Source of the DNA: Fibrobacter sp. UBA4223
Lineage (GTDB): Bacteria > Fibrobacterota > Fibrobacteria > Fibrobacterales > Fibrobacteraceae
Assembly: GCA_002382975.1 (NCBI GenBank)
Contig: DFTB01000006.1
Location: 124,001-188,000 of the forward strand
Direction: 5' to 3'
DNA: 64,000 nt
The notes beneath the pieces were generated by a model. That model was not told the DNA's origin. It did no database searches and saw only the letters and a list, made by a program, of their open reading frames with translations. Made by a program: the position numbers and the translations under genes. Each line of letters opens with the position of its first letter. Within the stretch, counting starts at the first letter, position 1. Shown piece by piece: positions 26,977-35,517 of this stretch.

Positions 26977-27807
26977 TTAACGCATTTTTCCAGAACGCAA
27001 AACGTCCATCATGTTGAAGGGTTTTGCGGTTCCGTTTGCAAGGTGGCATGCAAGGAAGTTCACCGCATCTACGGTGCCTTCGGCGTAAATCTTGCGGCCA
27101 CAGACGTTGTGCTGGAACTCGAAATGCACGGTGCCGTCAGCGCTGTCCAGGCTATAGGTGTGGAAAGCGTGTCCGCCCAGGTATTCTTCGGGCACGTGCA
27201 TCCGTTCCACCTGTTCCTTTTCGTTACGGACCTTCTCGATGTCGTCTACAGAGAAGTCGAATCCCATCTTCTGGAAGTCCCCTACCACAGCCTTGGCCGT
27301 GCCGCTGGTGTCCGCCTTGGTCTTCTGGTGGCTTTCGACAACGGAAAGTTTGTATCCGCTGAATGCCGTAGGGAATTCCTTGGCCAAGAACTCAATCATC
27401 ATCTGGAAAGCCACAATCTGCTTGGCCATGTTGGGAGCAATGACGCTGGGGTGGTTGGCGTCGGCCACAAGCTTTGCAAGGGCTTCGCGGTCGCCACCGG
27501 TAGTGCCCATCACAAAGGGAATCTTGTGCTTCACGTAAAAGGCGGCGTTATCGTTTACCGCCGTGGGGTGGGTATAGTCGATGCAAATCATTTTCGGGTA
27601 CTTGGCCAGCACCTCGCCAATGCGTTCTTCGCGGTTGCTGGGCTTAAGGAGCTGGACGGTCTTGCCGGCCACCTCGGCCTCGTTTTCCACGATGATTTCG
27701 CCCGTCAAGGAATACGGGACCAGTTCCAAGCCACGGGCCACGCAGGTTTCGGCCACGATACGGCCCATGTTGCCCGGAATTCCATTTACCATTACTTGTA
27801 CAGACAT
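26977..27807 (-). CDS. dapB: 4-hydroxy-tetrahydrodipicolinate reductase, plant-type
   Basis: The 276-residue enzyme of the lysine/diaminopimelate pathway has VMVNGIPGNMGRIVAE (NAD(P) loop), DYTHPTAV, MGTTGGDREAL, APNMAKQIVAFQMM and ESHQKTKADTSGTAKA with the substrate-binding Lys. The VNG start in place of the common xxGAxGRMG and the AKQIVA wording place it in the plant/chlamydial-type DapB branch rather than the E. coli branch. GGAG lies 7 nt before the ATG. Diaminopimelate is needed for the peptidoglycan cross-linked by the transpeptidase at 43430. Confidence 0.9.
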   Translation of the reverse strand: MSVQVMVNGIPGNMGRIVAETCVARGLELVPYSLTGEIIVENEAEVAGKTVQLLKPSNREERIGEVLAKYPKMICIDYTHPTAVNDNAAFYVKHKIPFVMGTTGGDREALAKLVADANHPSVIAPNMAKQIVAFQMMIEFLAKEFPTAFSGYKLSVVESHQKTKADTSGTAKAVVGDFQKMGFDFSVDDIEKVRNEKEQVERMHVPEEYLGGHAFHTYSLDSADGTVHFEFQHNVCGRKIYAEGTVDAVNFLACHLANGTAKPFNMMDVLRSGKMR

Positions 27808-27904
27808 TGTTACTCCTGTTTTTTACTTCTAAACTTTTCGTTTCTGGTTGACGCTGACCCCGGCATCCCAGAACAAATCCGGGCAGGCTCGGAGCCTCCT
27901 GTAA

Positions 27905-27976
27905 CCAGCAGCCCTAAAACCTAAAACCTACAACCTAACACCTACAACCTAACACCTACAACCTAACACCTACTAC
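27905..27976. repeat. ACCTANN tandem repeat before the mutS stop
   Basis: About nine units of ACCTANN (NN mostly AA, CA) run from 27915 to the mutS stop codon. The leading sequence TGTAACCAGCAGCCCTAA resembles the lead-ins at 47047 and, inverted, at 56630. Only one arm is present, unlike the two-arm islands. Confidence 0.75.
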
Positions 27977-30595
27977 CTACTTCCCATAGTTTTCCTTCAG
28001 TTCCGTGAGGCGTTGCAGGGCCTGCAGGGGGGTCATCTCTTCGGGACGCAGGCGGCAGATTTCCTGTTTCAAAAGCGTCAGGGACTCGTCGGGGGCGGCG
28101 AACAGGTCCATCTGGGGCTTTTCCTTATTCTTCTTGTGAATTGCCTCGTCACTGGGGTCAATCTTCTGCTTTTCCAGACGGAGCAAAATCTTGCGTGCCC
28201 GGCGCACCACCGTAGAGGGGAGTCCCGCCATTTCCGCCACGTGAATACCGTAGCTGGAATCGCAAGCCCCGGCAAGAATCTTGTGCAAGAAGATGAGCTT
28301 GTCGCCTTTCTCCTGAACCGCCACCTGATAGTTCCCCGCATGTTCCAGAGAATCCACAAGGCCGGTGAGTTCGTGATAATGGGTGGCAAACAGCGTCAGC
28401 GCCATGCGGGAAGGCTCGCTGTGCAACGTCTCCACGATGGACCAGGCGATGGAAAGTCCGTCGAAAGTGCTGGTACCGCGGCCGATTTCGTCCAGCAGCA
28501 CCAAGCTGTGGGGCGTGGCATTCCGCAGAATGTTGGCGGTCTCGATCATCTCCACCATGAAGGTAGAAAGCCCGCGGCTCAGGCGGTCGCTGGCCCCCAC
28601 GCGGGTGAAAATCCGGTCCACCACGCCTATGCGGGCCGATTCCGCCGGCACAAAACAGCCCATCTGGGCCATCAGCACAATCAGTCCCGTCTGCCTCAGG
28701 TAAGTAGATTTACCCGCCATGTTGGGGCCCGTAATGAGCATCAGGCGGGTGGCATCGGGAGAAAGTTCCACGTCGTTGGGAATAAAGTCCAAATCCGGAT
28801 TCACCGCCACGATGACGGGGTGGAAACCGCCCCGAATCTCGATACCCGTGCCGGTATAGACCTCCGGACACACGTAGTTGTACTTGCGGGCGGCTCGGGC
28901 AAAACTGTAGAGCGTATCCACACGGGCGATGGCGTCGGCGATTTCCTGGAGTTCGCTACGCCAACTGTTCACCCGGTCCCTGAGTTCACAGAAAATGCGG
29001 TATTCCAGCTCGTGGATGTTCACCTCGGCGTTGCTGATGACGGACTCGCACTCCTTCATTTCGGGAGTGATGTAGCGCTCGGCGTTGACGGTAGTCTGCT
29101 TGCGGATGTATTCGTCAGGAATGGGCTTGGTGGCCTTGGCCATCTGGGCCCTTGTAATCTCGATGTAGTAGCCGAACACCCTGTTGTAGCCCACCTTGAG
29201 GCTGGGTATTTCCAGGCGTTCCCGCTCGCGACTTTCCAGGGAGGCAATCCACTGGCGCTTATCCTTGATGTCGGCGTTCATGGCGTCCAACTCCACGTTG
29301 GCGCCTTCCCGAATCATGCCGCCTTCGCGAACCGTCAGGGGCAAGTCGTCGTTGAAATTCTGCAGGAGTTCCTCTCCCCTGCCTTTGGCCAGTTCCAGCA
29401 CCTGACGGAACTGTTCGAACAGAGGGGAATGCAGTTCCGAAAGCACACGGGCAACTTTTGAGGCCTGGCACAGGGAGCGACCCATACCGGCCAGGTCACG
29501 GGCGTTGGCGCGACCGCTCCCCACCCGCCCCATCAGGCGTTCCATGTCCAGGATGGAGGTGAGGGATTCCTTCAGTTCGTCCAGGGCCATGGGGTTCCCT
29601 ACCAGCTCGGTCACGGCGGCCTGCCGCTCCCGAATCCTCTCCACCGAAATCAGCGGGTGGCTCACCCAGTCCTTCAGCACGCGGCCACCCATGGCGGTAA
29701 CGGTAAAGTCCAGAACGGAACACAACGTGCTGGAATAATCGTCGGCGTTCAGCGGGCGGACCAGCTCCAGATTGCGCAAGGTGCTGGGGTCCAGGGTCAT
29801 GTAGTCGTCCAGATTCAAAATCTCGAGACCCGTAAAGTGGGAAAGCTCAGACTTTTTCTGGTCCATCAAATACTGCAAAAGAGCACCCGTCACCGCCGTT
29901 TCACGGTCGCGACCGTCCAGGCCTAGGCCTACCAGGGATTCCACCTTGAAGTGGGAAAACAGCACATCCCGCCCGTGTTCCGCCCCGAACAAAAAGGCGG
30001 GAATCTCCGTAATCAAGATGTTTTCGGAGCGGATAATGTCCATGACGCCCGAAGGGATTTCACAACCTTCGGCCACCACCACTTCCTTGGGCATGCGGCG
30101 ACAGAACTCACACTCAAAAGCCTGCACCGAGCTCCTGCTTACCGCAAGGTAGCCCGTGGTCACGTCGGCAAAGGCGAACACCGACTCGTCTCCCGATTCC
30201 GCCGGCATATAGGCGCAAAGGTAGTTGGCCTCCTTGGCATTCAGGTTGGTCTCGTCCATGGCGGTTCCGGCGCTGATGATTTCCACCACGTCCCGCTTCA
30301 CGATTCCCTTGGCAAGCTTGGGGTCTTCTACCTGTTCGCAAATGGCTATACGATAGCCTGCGGCCACCATCTTGGGCACGTAGCGGTCCGCCGCATGGTG
30401 CGGAAACCCGCAAAGGGGTGTCTCCCCCGCCGCCCCGTTGTTTCGGCTGGTGAGGGTAAGCCCCAAAATTTTGGAAGCAACAACGGCATCTTCTTCGAAC
30501 AGTTCGAAGAAATCCCCCATTCTAAAGAAAAGTATGCAGCCCGGATTCTGTTTCTTGATTTCGTAGTACTGCTGCATCAAGGGCGTAGCGGCCAT
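27977..30595 (-). CDS. mutS: DNA mismatch recognition ATPase MutS
   Basis: The 872-residue MutS1 has the mismatch-binding domain with FFRMGDFFELFEED (Phe-x-Glu), connector and lever domains, a clamp with the MDRNT-type region near AMDETNLNAKEANY, and the ATPase with Walker A TGPNMAGKSTYLRQ, DLSRGLSTFM-like RLSRGLSTFMVEM, Walker B LVLLDEIGRGTSTFDG and the FATHYHEL switch. The C-terminal helix-turn-helix (TPLQALQRLTELKE) is present. It overlaps scpB by one base and ends a five-gene operon. MutL is encoded 17 kb away. Confidence 0.95.
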   Translation of the reverse strand: MAATPLMQQYYEIKKQNPGCILFFRMGDFFELFEEDAVVASKILGLTLTSRNNGAAGETPLCGFPHHAADRYVPKMVAAGYRIAICEQVEDPKLAKGIVKRDVVEIISAGTAMDETNLNAKEANYLCAYMPAESGDESVFAFADVTTGYLAVSRSSVQAFECEFCRRMPKEVVVAEGCEIPSGVMDIIRSENILITEIPAFLFGAEHGRDVLFSHFKVESLVGLGLDGRDRETAVTGALLQYLMDQKKSELSHFTGLEILNLDDYMTLDPSTLRNLELVRPLNADDYSSTLCSVLDFTVTAMGGRVLKDWVSHPLISVERIRERQAAVTELVGNPMALDELKESLTSILDMERLMGRVGSGRANARDLAGMGRSLCQASKVARVLSELHSPLFEQFRQVLELAKGRGEELLQNFNDDLPLTVREGGMIREGANVELDAMNADIKDKRQWIASLESRERERLEIPSLKVGYNRVFGYYIEITRAQMAKATKPIPDEYIRKQTTVNAERYITPEMKECESVISNAEVNIHELEYRIFCELRDRVNSWRSELQEIADAIARVDTLYSFARAARKYNYVCPEVYTGTGIEIRGGFHPVIVAVNPDLDFIPNDVELSPDATRLMLITGPNMAGKSTYLRQTGLIVLMAQMGCFVPAESARIGVVDRIFTRVGASDRLSRGLSTFMVEMIETANILRNATPHSLVLLDEIGRGTSTFDGLSIAWSIVETLHSEPSRMALTLFATHYHELTGLVDSLEHAGNYQVAVQEKGDKLIFLHKILAGACDSSYGIHVAEMAGLPSTVVRRARKILLRLEKQKIDPSDEAIHKKNKEKPQMDLFAAPDESLTLLKQEICRLRPEEMTPLQALQRLTELKENYGK

Positions 30596-31302
30596 CAGGT
30601 CTCTCCCATGGACAGCTCAATCTGGTCCGGAACTTCCTCGGGGGGCTTGGGCTCCTCCGGAGAACTTTCGGGAATCGAATACTGGGGCACCAGATTGCCC
30701 GCCTCCAGAAGCTCGCTGAATTCCCGCAAGCGGGGCAGGTCTTCGGGAATACGGTTAATCCCGAAATACTTCATGAATTCCTGGGTGGTCACGTAGGTGT
30801 AGGGGTTCCCCACGGTCTCCGCACGGGCTCCCAGAGAAATAAATCCCTTGTCCAGCAGGTTACGGATTGGCCCATCGACAGAGGCCACGCCCCTGACCTG
30901 TTCAATGGCGGCCTTGGTGATGGGTTGCTGGTATGCAATTACGGCCAATGTTTCCAGGGCCGCCTGGGAAAGCCTGCGGGCGTTGGCTTCCGGGAACAGC
31001 TTGCGCACCCAGGGGTAATACTTGGCACGGGTCCTGAAGCGGTAACCGCCGGCCTGTTCCACAATTTCGAAAGGAGACTGTATCTTGTTCAGGGAATCGT
31101 TGGCGGCAATCAAGGCCTCGGCCACGGTACGGGCATCCAGGAAATCCCCCAGGATTTCCCGCAACTTTTTCAGGGTCACGATATCCGGAGAAGCAAAGAC
31201 CAGGGCCTGGATAATGCGCATCAGGTCTTCGCGGCTTTCCACTTTCGGAAGTTCCGCCGATTCCTCGGCGGCATCTTCTGCATTCGGTACATTCTCACTC
31301 AT
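30595..31302 (-). CDS. scpB: Segregation and condensation protein B
   Basis: The 235-residue kleisin-associated protein has two winged helices: LVFASPDIVTLKKLREIL to YRFRTRAKYYPWV, and the very conserved LSQAALETLAVIAYQQPITKAAIEQVRGV region (quoted in parts: ETLAVIAYQQPIT). It works with ScpA and SMC in chromosome compaction. The acidic N-terminus and Pro/Glu-rich C-terminus (SPEEPKPPEEVPDQ) are extensions. It overlaps ccsA by 8 bp upstream and mutS by 1 bp downstream. No scpA is adjacent. Confidence 0.92.
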   Translation of the reverse strand: MSENVPNAEDAAEESAELPKVESREDLMRIIQALVFASPDIVTLKKLREILGDFLDARTVAEALIAANDSLNKIQSPFEIVEQAGGYRFRTRAKYYPWVRKLFPEANARRLSQAALETLAVIAYQQPITKAAIEQVRGVASVDGPIRNLLDKGFISLGARAETVGNPYTYVTTQEFMKYFGINRIPEDLPRLREFSELLEAGNLVPQYSIPESSPEEPKPPEEVPDQIELSMGET

Positions 31303-32779
31303 GTTTTCGAAAATAGAAATTTAACAGGAGAATCAAGGCGCAGTCCGCCAAAACAAAGCTCAAGAGCCAGGTAAACGTGCCGTTCTGGAAGCCGTAACTG
31401 TGAAGTCCCACGCCCAGAAGGTTGATTCCGAACCAACAGAGGAAGGTGACCACCACATTGAAGGCGTTGAACAGCACAAAGCCACGGCCTGTCACCAGAC
31501 GCCCGGCTCGCAGGTGCAAACCCAGCATGGCCCAGAGGATTACAAAGAGGGCACCGCATTCCTTGGGGTCGAACCCCCAGAAACGCCCCCAAGCAAAGTC
31601 TGCCCACACGCCTCCCAAAAGAGTGCCCACTATGGTCAGGACCGAACCGAAAACCAGGGTGCCGTAGAGCAGGGACATGAGGGGCTCATCTCGGGGGACT
31701 TCCTTGCCACGGAAACGGAACAGGGCCACATGGGCCACGATTCCCGAAAGAATCATGCCCGCAAATCCCATGGCGATGGTAAACACGTGGAGGGTAAGGA
31801 ACACCGAAGAATTCAAGATGGCGGGCAGCGCCCGGAAGGCATCGCCGGTTTCCAGCACGAACCGCGCAAAGAACAGCAGCAGGGCCGCCACGAAGGCGAT
31901 AGGCACCATCAGGGAGAACTGGCGACGGCGGCAACGGAAAAACGCTACCACCTCGAAGGACTCCAACAGCAGGGCCACCCACAAGATGATTTCGTACAAA
32001 TTCGCCATAGGCGGGTGACCCGTCACCGCAAAGCGCAACGCAAGGGTCAAGACCAGAATTACCGTGGCCATAAGGCCCGCCCCGTTGGCGGCTCGGTCCA
32101 GAGCCGTCTTCTTGAAATTCAGGTTCAAGAGGGAAAGCAAGAACCCGACAAATGCCGCCACGAAGGCCCACAGCACAGGGTCCACAAAATAGTAGGCCAG
32201 TTCCAGATTGACCCGCCGAACCGTGGGGCCGCTTTCTGCCTGGGCGGGGTCTGCCAGGGTGAAAAGTTCCTTCACCCGGGCGCTATCCCCCAGGGTCTCG
32301 AACAGCTGGACATTCCCGTAGAGCCGTTTCATCTCTAGCGTAGCGGCATGGTCATCTTCCCTGCTGGCATAAAGCTCCAGCAAGTCCCTGGACTTGGAAA
32401 GCTCCCCATAACTCACATACCGGCTGTCCTTCGGAAGGGACAAAGCCTCCGACACATCGCTGCGCAAAACCTTGAAAAGCTTCCAGTCACGAGCCTTGGG
32501 CTTTCCACCCATAATTTCCGTAACCACTTCGGTAGCCTGCATCTTACGGGGACAGCGGTCAGCCTCTCCTTCGCCGCAGCGGTAAGCCGTTTTTCCCGAA
32601 AAACCGTCCAGCACATCACGGGCAAAAGAACCGAAAGGCCGCACCTCCCCCTGATAGACAATCGCCGTCTCAGAGCCCCGCAGTTCCGTCCGAGGAATCG
32701 GACGTTCCGACGCCCACGCCATCGTCACGACGGCGAGCAGAAGAAGCACAAATATTTTCGGGAACGGCAATCGGGTCAT
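31295..32779 (-). CDS. ccsA: Cytochrome c assembly protein CcsA/ResC
   Basis: The 494-residue protein has a signal-like N-terminus, a ~170-residue extracytoplasmic region, then eight or so membrane helices. The tryptophan-rich haem-handling motif reads WGRFWGFDPKECGALF, and His residues flank it (LTLHVFTIAMGFAG, LHLRAGRLV, GLHSYGF). This is system II haem delivery for c-type cytochromes. The large N-terminal domain before the helices resembles the CcsBA-type arrangement of the FCB group. It overlaps the ResB-like gene by 4 bp (ATGA), so the pair is coupled. Confidence 0.9.
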   Translation of the reverse strand: MTRLPFPKIFVLLLLAVVTMAWASERPIPRTELRGSETAIVYQGEVRPFGSFARDVLDGFSGKTAYRCGEGEADRCPRKMQATEVVTEIMGGKPKARDWKLFKVLRSDVSEALSLPKDSRYVSYGELSKSRDLLELYASREDDHAATLEMKRLYGNVQLFETLGDSARVKELFTLADPAQAESGPTVRRVNLELAYYFVDPVLWAFVAAFVGFLLSLLNLNFKKTALDRAANGAGLMATVILVLTLALRFAVTGHPPMANLYEIILWVALLLESFEVVAFFRCRRRQFSLMVPIAFVAALLLFFARFVLETGDAFRALPAILNSSVFLTLHVFTIAMGFAGMILSGIVAHVALFRFRGKEVPRDEPLMSLLYGTLVFGSVLTIVGTLLGGVWADFAWGRFWGFDPKECGALFVILWAMLGLHLRAGRLVTGRGFVLFNAFNVVVTFLCWFGINLLGVGLHSYGFQNGTFTWLLSFVLADCALILLLNFYFRKHE

Positions 32780-33414
32780 ATTTTTTTGCGGTTCCCTATC
32801 ATAACGCCAACGTAGAAGTAGGCAATACTCACAAGCAACAAAAGCGCAAACAGGTACGGTACAAAACGGAAGGGATCGTAAGTTACCGTAAAGAGGTCGA
32901 TAGAGGCCTCTGGCGACATGGGAAAGCGGCCCCGGTATTCCACATGGTAGGCCCAGCCTGCATCATCCAAAGGCAACTGCCGGGCATAAGTCCCCAGGCT
33001 ATCTCCTGCGGGGAACATGGTCAACATACCAGAGGTTTCCGGAGCGGATTCTGGTGTCACATTCTTGTAGCCATTGTACCGCATCTGTACACCACTCCCC
33101 ACAAGGCTTCCTACCAAAAGCAAAAGCAGGGCCACATGAATTCCGTAAAGCCCTACATAACGCCTGCCACGAGGCATCCTGAAAAACATGGAAAGAACCA
33201 AGTGGATAGAGGCCAGCACCGAGAGGCCCTTCATGGCGGGCACGGGAATCACATCAAGAATCCAGACAAAAAAGCTCCCGAAAAAACGTTCCGTGCCCAC
33301 GTCCATGCCCATGGAAACCTGGCCCAGAACGCCCCAAAAGACCACAAGAAGGAACGCCACCAGCAAGAACACGGTCACCTTAAGAGAGCCGCAGAATCTC
33401 GCTACTTGCAACAT
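32776..33414 (-). CDS. ResB-like cytochrome c biogenesis protein (short form)
   Basis: From the ATG at 33414 the product has 212 residues. It starts in a first helix at LKVTVFLLVAFLLVVFWGVLGQ, has more helices at MKGLSVLASIHLVLSMFF and GLYGIHVALLLLLVGSLVGS, then a periplasmic part and a last helix at FVPYLFALLLLVSIAYFYV. The LASLKVTVxLL start, the conserved His in IHVALLL and position before ccsA identify it as ResB/CcsB, but it is about half the usual length. The ATG overlaps the stop of the upstream gene (TGATG); a longer GTG start at 33432 is less likely. Confidence 0.75.
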   Translation of the reverse strand: MLQVARFCGSLKVTVFLLVAFLLVVFWGVLGQVSMGMDVGTERFFGSFFVWILDVIPVPAMKGLSVLASIHLVLSMFFRMPRGRRYVGLYGIHVALLLLLVGSLVGSGVQMRYNGYKNVTPESAPETSGMLTMFPAGDSLGTYARQLPLDDAGWAYHVEYRGRFPMSPEASIDLFTVTYDPFRFVPYLFALLLLVSIAYFYVGVMIGNRKKI

Positions 33415-34397
33415 CAAGTTCCCTCCACCCACACGAACTTGCGGGCATCCAACTCCTGCTCCCCATCGAAGCGGTAGGCCACCATACGGCCATGCCCAAG
33501 GAAACTTCCGATGCTGTAATCCAGGCAGCAGACGTTTTTACGAATAAGCGCCGGCTCACCTTTAAGCCAGTAATGTCCGAAAAATACTGGCCGTTCGTTT
33601 TCGCCGTAGAACTTTCGAGACCGAATAGATTCAGGAACGGGTTCGTCGGAAAAGTCTACGCCGGGCTGGAGCGCAATGTCCTGAAGGGAGGCGTCCTTCG
33701 GGTCAATCCACCAGCGAAGCCGCATCTTCTTGCGCACCACGCCTTCGCCGTCCCGGAAGGTCCCGCCTGCAGGCAGCTCCATCTCGGGGCCCTTCAGCAA
33801 GATATCCAGAGGGTGGAACAGGGAATCTTCAAATTCATTGTGGCTGTCGCAGGCACGGGCAATCAGTTCGTCAAAGTTCCCGTCGGCAAAGCTTGTAATG
33901 CCCGCCTCACGCAGGGTCTGTACGCATTCGGCGTCATAGCAGGCGTGTTGCGCCCGGAACAAGTCCGTTTCCATATAGAACGGCAAGGTTTTCAGAAAGT
34001 CCAGCATTTCCTGGAATTCCTGCTGCCGCCCGCGGTAAGATTCCACCGTCCGTGCAAGAATCGCAACCTTGTTGAAGGAATGGTCCCGCAGGTAGCCACC
34101 TGTAATAGTCTTCAGGAAATGCCCACCGCCAGCACCGTTCTGCTGCCAAAAACAGAGGGTATTGAATTCGTGGTTTCCCATGAGGGCGGTAGCAGCTCCG
34201 GCGTCACGCATGGCGCGGACCAGGTCGATAGTCTCCCGGGATTCAGAGCCCCGGTCGATGTAGTCCCCGAGAAACACCACCTTACGGGCATTTCCCGGAT
34301 AGGCGAAAACACCGCCACGTTCCACATAGCCCAGCTTCTTTAGCAGGGCCCGCAGTTCGGTAGCGTGACCGTGAATGTCGCCGATAAAGTCTATCAT
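33414..34397 (-). CDS. Calcineurin-like metallophosphoesterase
   Basis: The 327-residue protein carries the complete metal site: DIHGH at residues 6-10 of MIDFIGDIHGHATELRALL, GDYIDRGSESRETIDL, MGNHEF, a His in RAQHACYD and GHYWLKG, in the order of PPP/ApaH-type phosphatases. Substrate (phosphoprotein or dinucleoside polyphosphate) cannot be decided. I choose the ATG at 34397 because the family begins at this Met; upstream in-frame sequence lies in a promoter-like AT stretch and overlaps the divergent gene. It heads the operon to resB-ccsA-scpB-mutS. Confidence 0.82.
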   Translation of the reverse strand: MIDFIGDIHGHATELRALLKKLGYVERGGVFAYPGNARKVVFLGDYIDRGSESRETIDLVRAMRDAGAATALMGNHEFNTLCFWQQNGAGGGHFLKTITGGYLRDHSFNKVAILARTVESYRGRQQEFQEMLDFLKTLPFYMETDLFRAQHACYDAECVQTLREAGITSFADGNFDELIARACDSHNEFEDSLFHPLDILLKGPEMELPAGGTFRDGEGVVRKKMRLRWWIDPKDASLQDIALQPGVDFSDEPVPESIRSRKFYGENERPVFFGHYWLKGEPALIRKNVCCLDYSIGSFLGHGRMVAYRFDGEQELDARKFVWVEGT

Positions 34398-34495
34398 AAT
34401 TCGTTGTTGAATATAATAAAATCCTATATTTTTATCGTCGCGGATGGTCGCGACATCAACCCCGCAATCGCGGACACTTGAACGGAAAGGCAATT

Positions 34496-35329
34496 ATGGA
34501 AATCGGCAAATACAATCGCGCCCGGGTCGAAAGCATCATGCCCCAGGGGTATTACCTGGAGCTGGAAACCGGCGGAAGGGTACTGCTCCCCGGAAACCGG
34601 GAGGAATTTTCCCTGGAAGAAGGCGAAATCCTGGACGTGTTCGTGTATATGGACAGCGAAGACCGACCCATCGCCACCCTGCAGAAACCTTACGCCCAGG
34701 CCGGAGAATTCGCCGTGCTGGAAGTCAAGGACGTAAACCGCGTGGGAGCGTTCCTGGACTGGGGGCTGAACAAGGACCTGTTCTTGCCCTACAAGCAACA
34801 GCTGGGAGAACTCCAGCGGGGCGACCGCTGCGTGGTCTATATTCTGCTGGACGACAAGAGCAACCGTCTGGTGGCTACCGAAAAAATCAAGAGCTTCATC
34901 GACACCGACACCTCTGAACTCCACGTGGGAGAGCGGGTGGAACTGGCCGCCTACGAAGTCACGCCGGACTACGTGGACTTTCTGGTGAACTACCGCTATA
35001 CGGGGCGCCTCATGGTCACGCCCGGCACAAAACGCATCTACATCGGCGACACCATGCCGGGCTACATCCAGCGGTTCACAAACGACGGTAAAATCACCCT
35101 GAACCTTTCGCCCGTAGGCTACAAGGGGCTCATGAAAAGCGACAGCCCGAACGCAGTGCTCCGGAAACTCTCCGAAGCGGGCGGGTTCCTGCCCTACGGC
35201 GACCACACCGACCCGGAAACCATCCAGAAGGAATTCGGCATGTCCAAAAAGACCTTCAAGAAGATTCTCGGGACCCTCTACCGCGAAGGAAAAATCCTGA
35301 TCCAGGACGACGGCATCCGCCTTCCCTAA
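34496..35329 (+). CDS. S1-type RNA-binding protein, CvfB/YitL-like
   Basis: The 277-residue protein has three OB/S1-like modules (about 1-65, 66-130 with VLEVKDVNRVGAFLDWGLNKDLFLP, and 145-210 with DFLVNYRYTGRLMV and PGYIQRFTNDGKITL) followed by a winged helix (IQKEFGMSKKTFKKILGTLYREGKI, quoted in parts: FGMSKKTFKKILGTLYREG). This order is that of CvfB, which binds RNA and affects virulence-gene expression in staphylococci. The ATG at 34496 has AAAGG 5 nt upstream and is preferred over the TTG at 34478. Confidence 0.85.
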   Translation: MEIGKYNRARVESIMPQGYYLELETGGRVLLPGNREEFSLEEGEILDVFVYMDSEDRPIATLQKPYAQAGEFAVLEVKDVNRVGAFLDWGLNKDLFLPYKQQLGELQRGDRCVVYILLDDKSNRLVATEKIKSFIDTDTSELHVGERVELAAYEVTPDYVDFLVNYRYTGRLMVTPGTKRIYIGDTMPGYIQRFTNDGKITLNLSPVGYKGLMKSDSPNAVLRKLSEAGGFLPYGDHTDPETIQKEFGMSKKTFKKILGTLYREGKILIQDDGIRLP

Positions 35330-35390
35330 GACTCGTTTTTTTCAGAAAGCAATGCAATTATAAACTTGATTGCACATATTCTAAGCACTA

Positions 35391-35497
35391 CGTCATGGCG
35401 GACTTGATCCGCCATCTAGTTTCCCACCTAAAGGTGGCCATGCGCACTAGGCAATAAATTGCCAAGTGCTGTCCGCCGGGTCAAGCCCGGAATGACG
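35391..35497. repeat. Multi-hairpin intergenic repeat
   Basis: Bounded by GTCAT and ATGAC, it contains ATGGCGGA/TCCGCCAT (35395-35415), CCACCT-AA-AGGTGG (35424-35437), a 12-bp arm palindrome GCACTAGGCAAT with one mismatch (35444-35469), and a GCCGGGTCAAGCCCGG end. The TAGGCAATAAATT core is shared with the island at 41345. It lies between convergent genes. Confidence 0.75.
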
Positions 35498-35517
35498 TTT
35501 CAGGTGAAAAAAACTTA

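Noticed and set aside
34398..34493. Longer N-terminus for the metallophosphoesterase
   Set aside because: Family proteins begin at the Met five residues before DIHGH; the upstream part overlaps the promoter-like AT stretch and the divergent gene.
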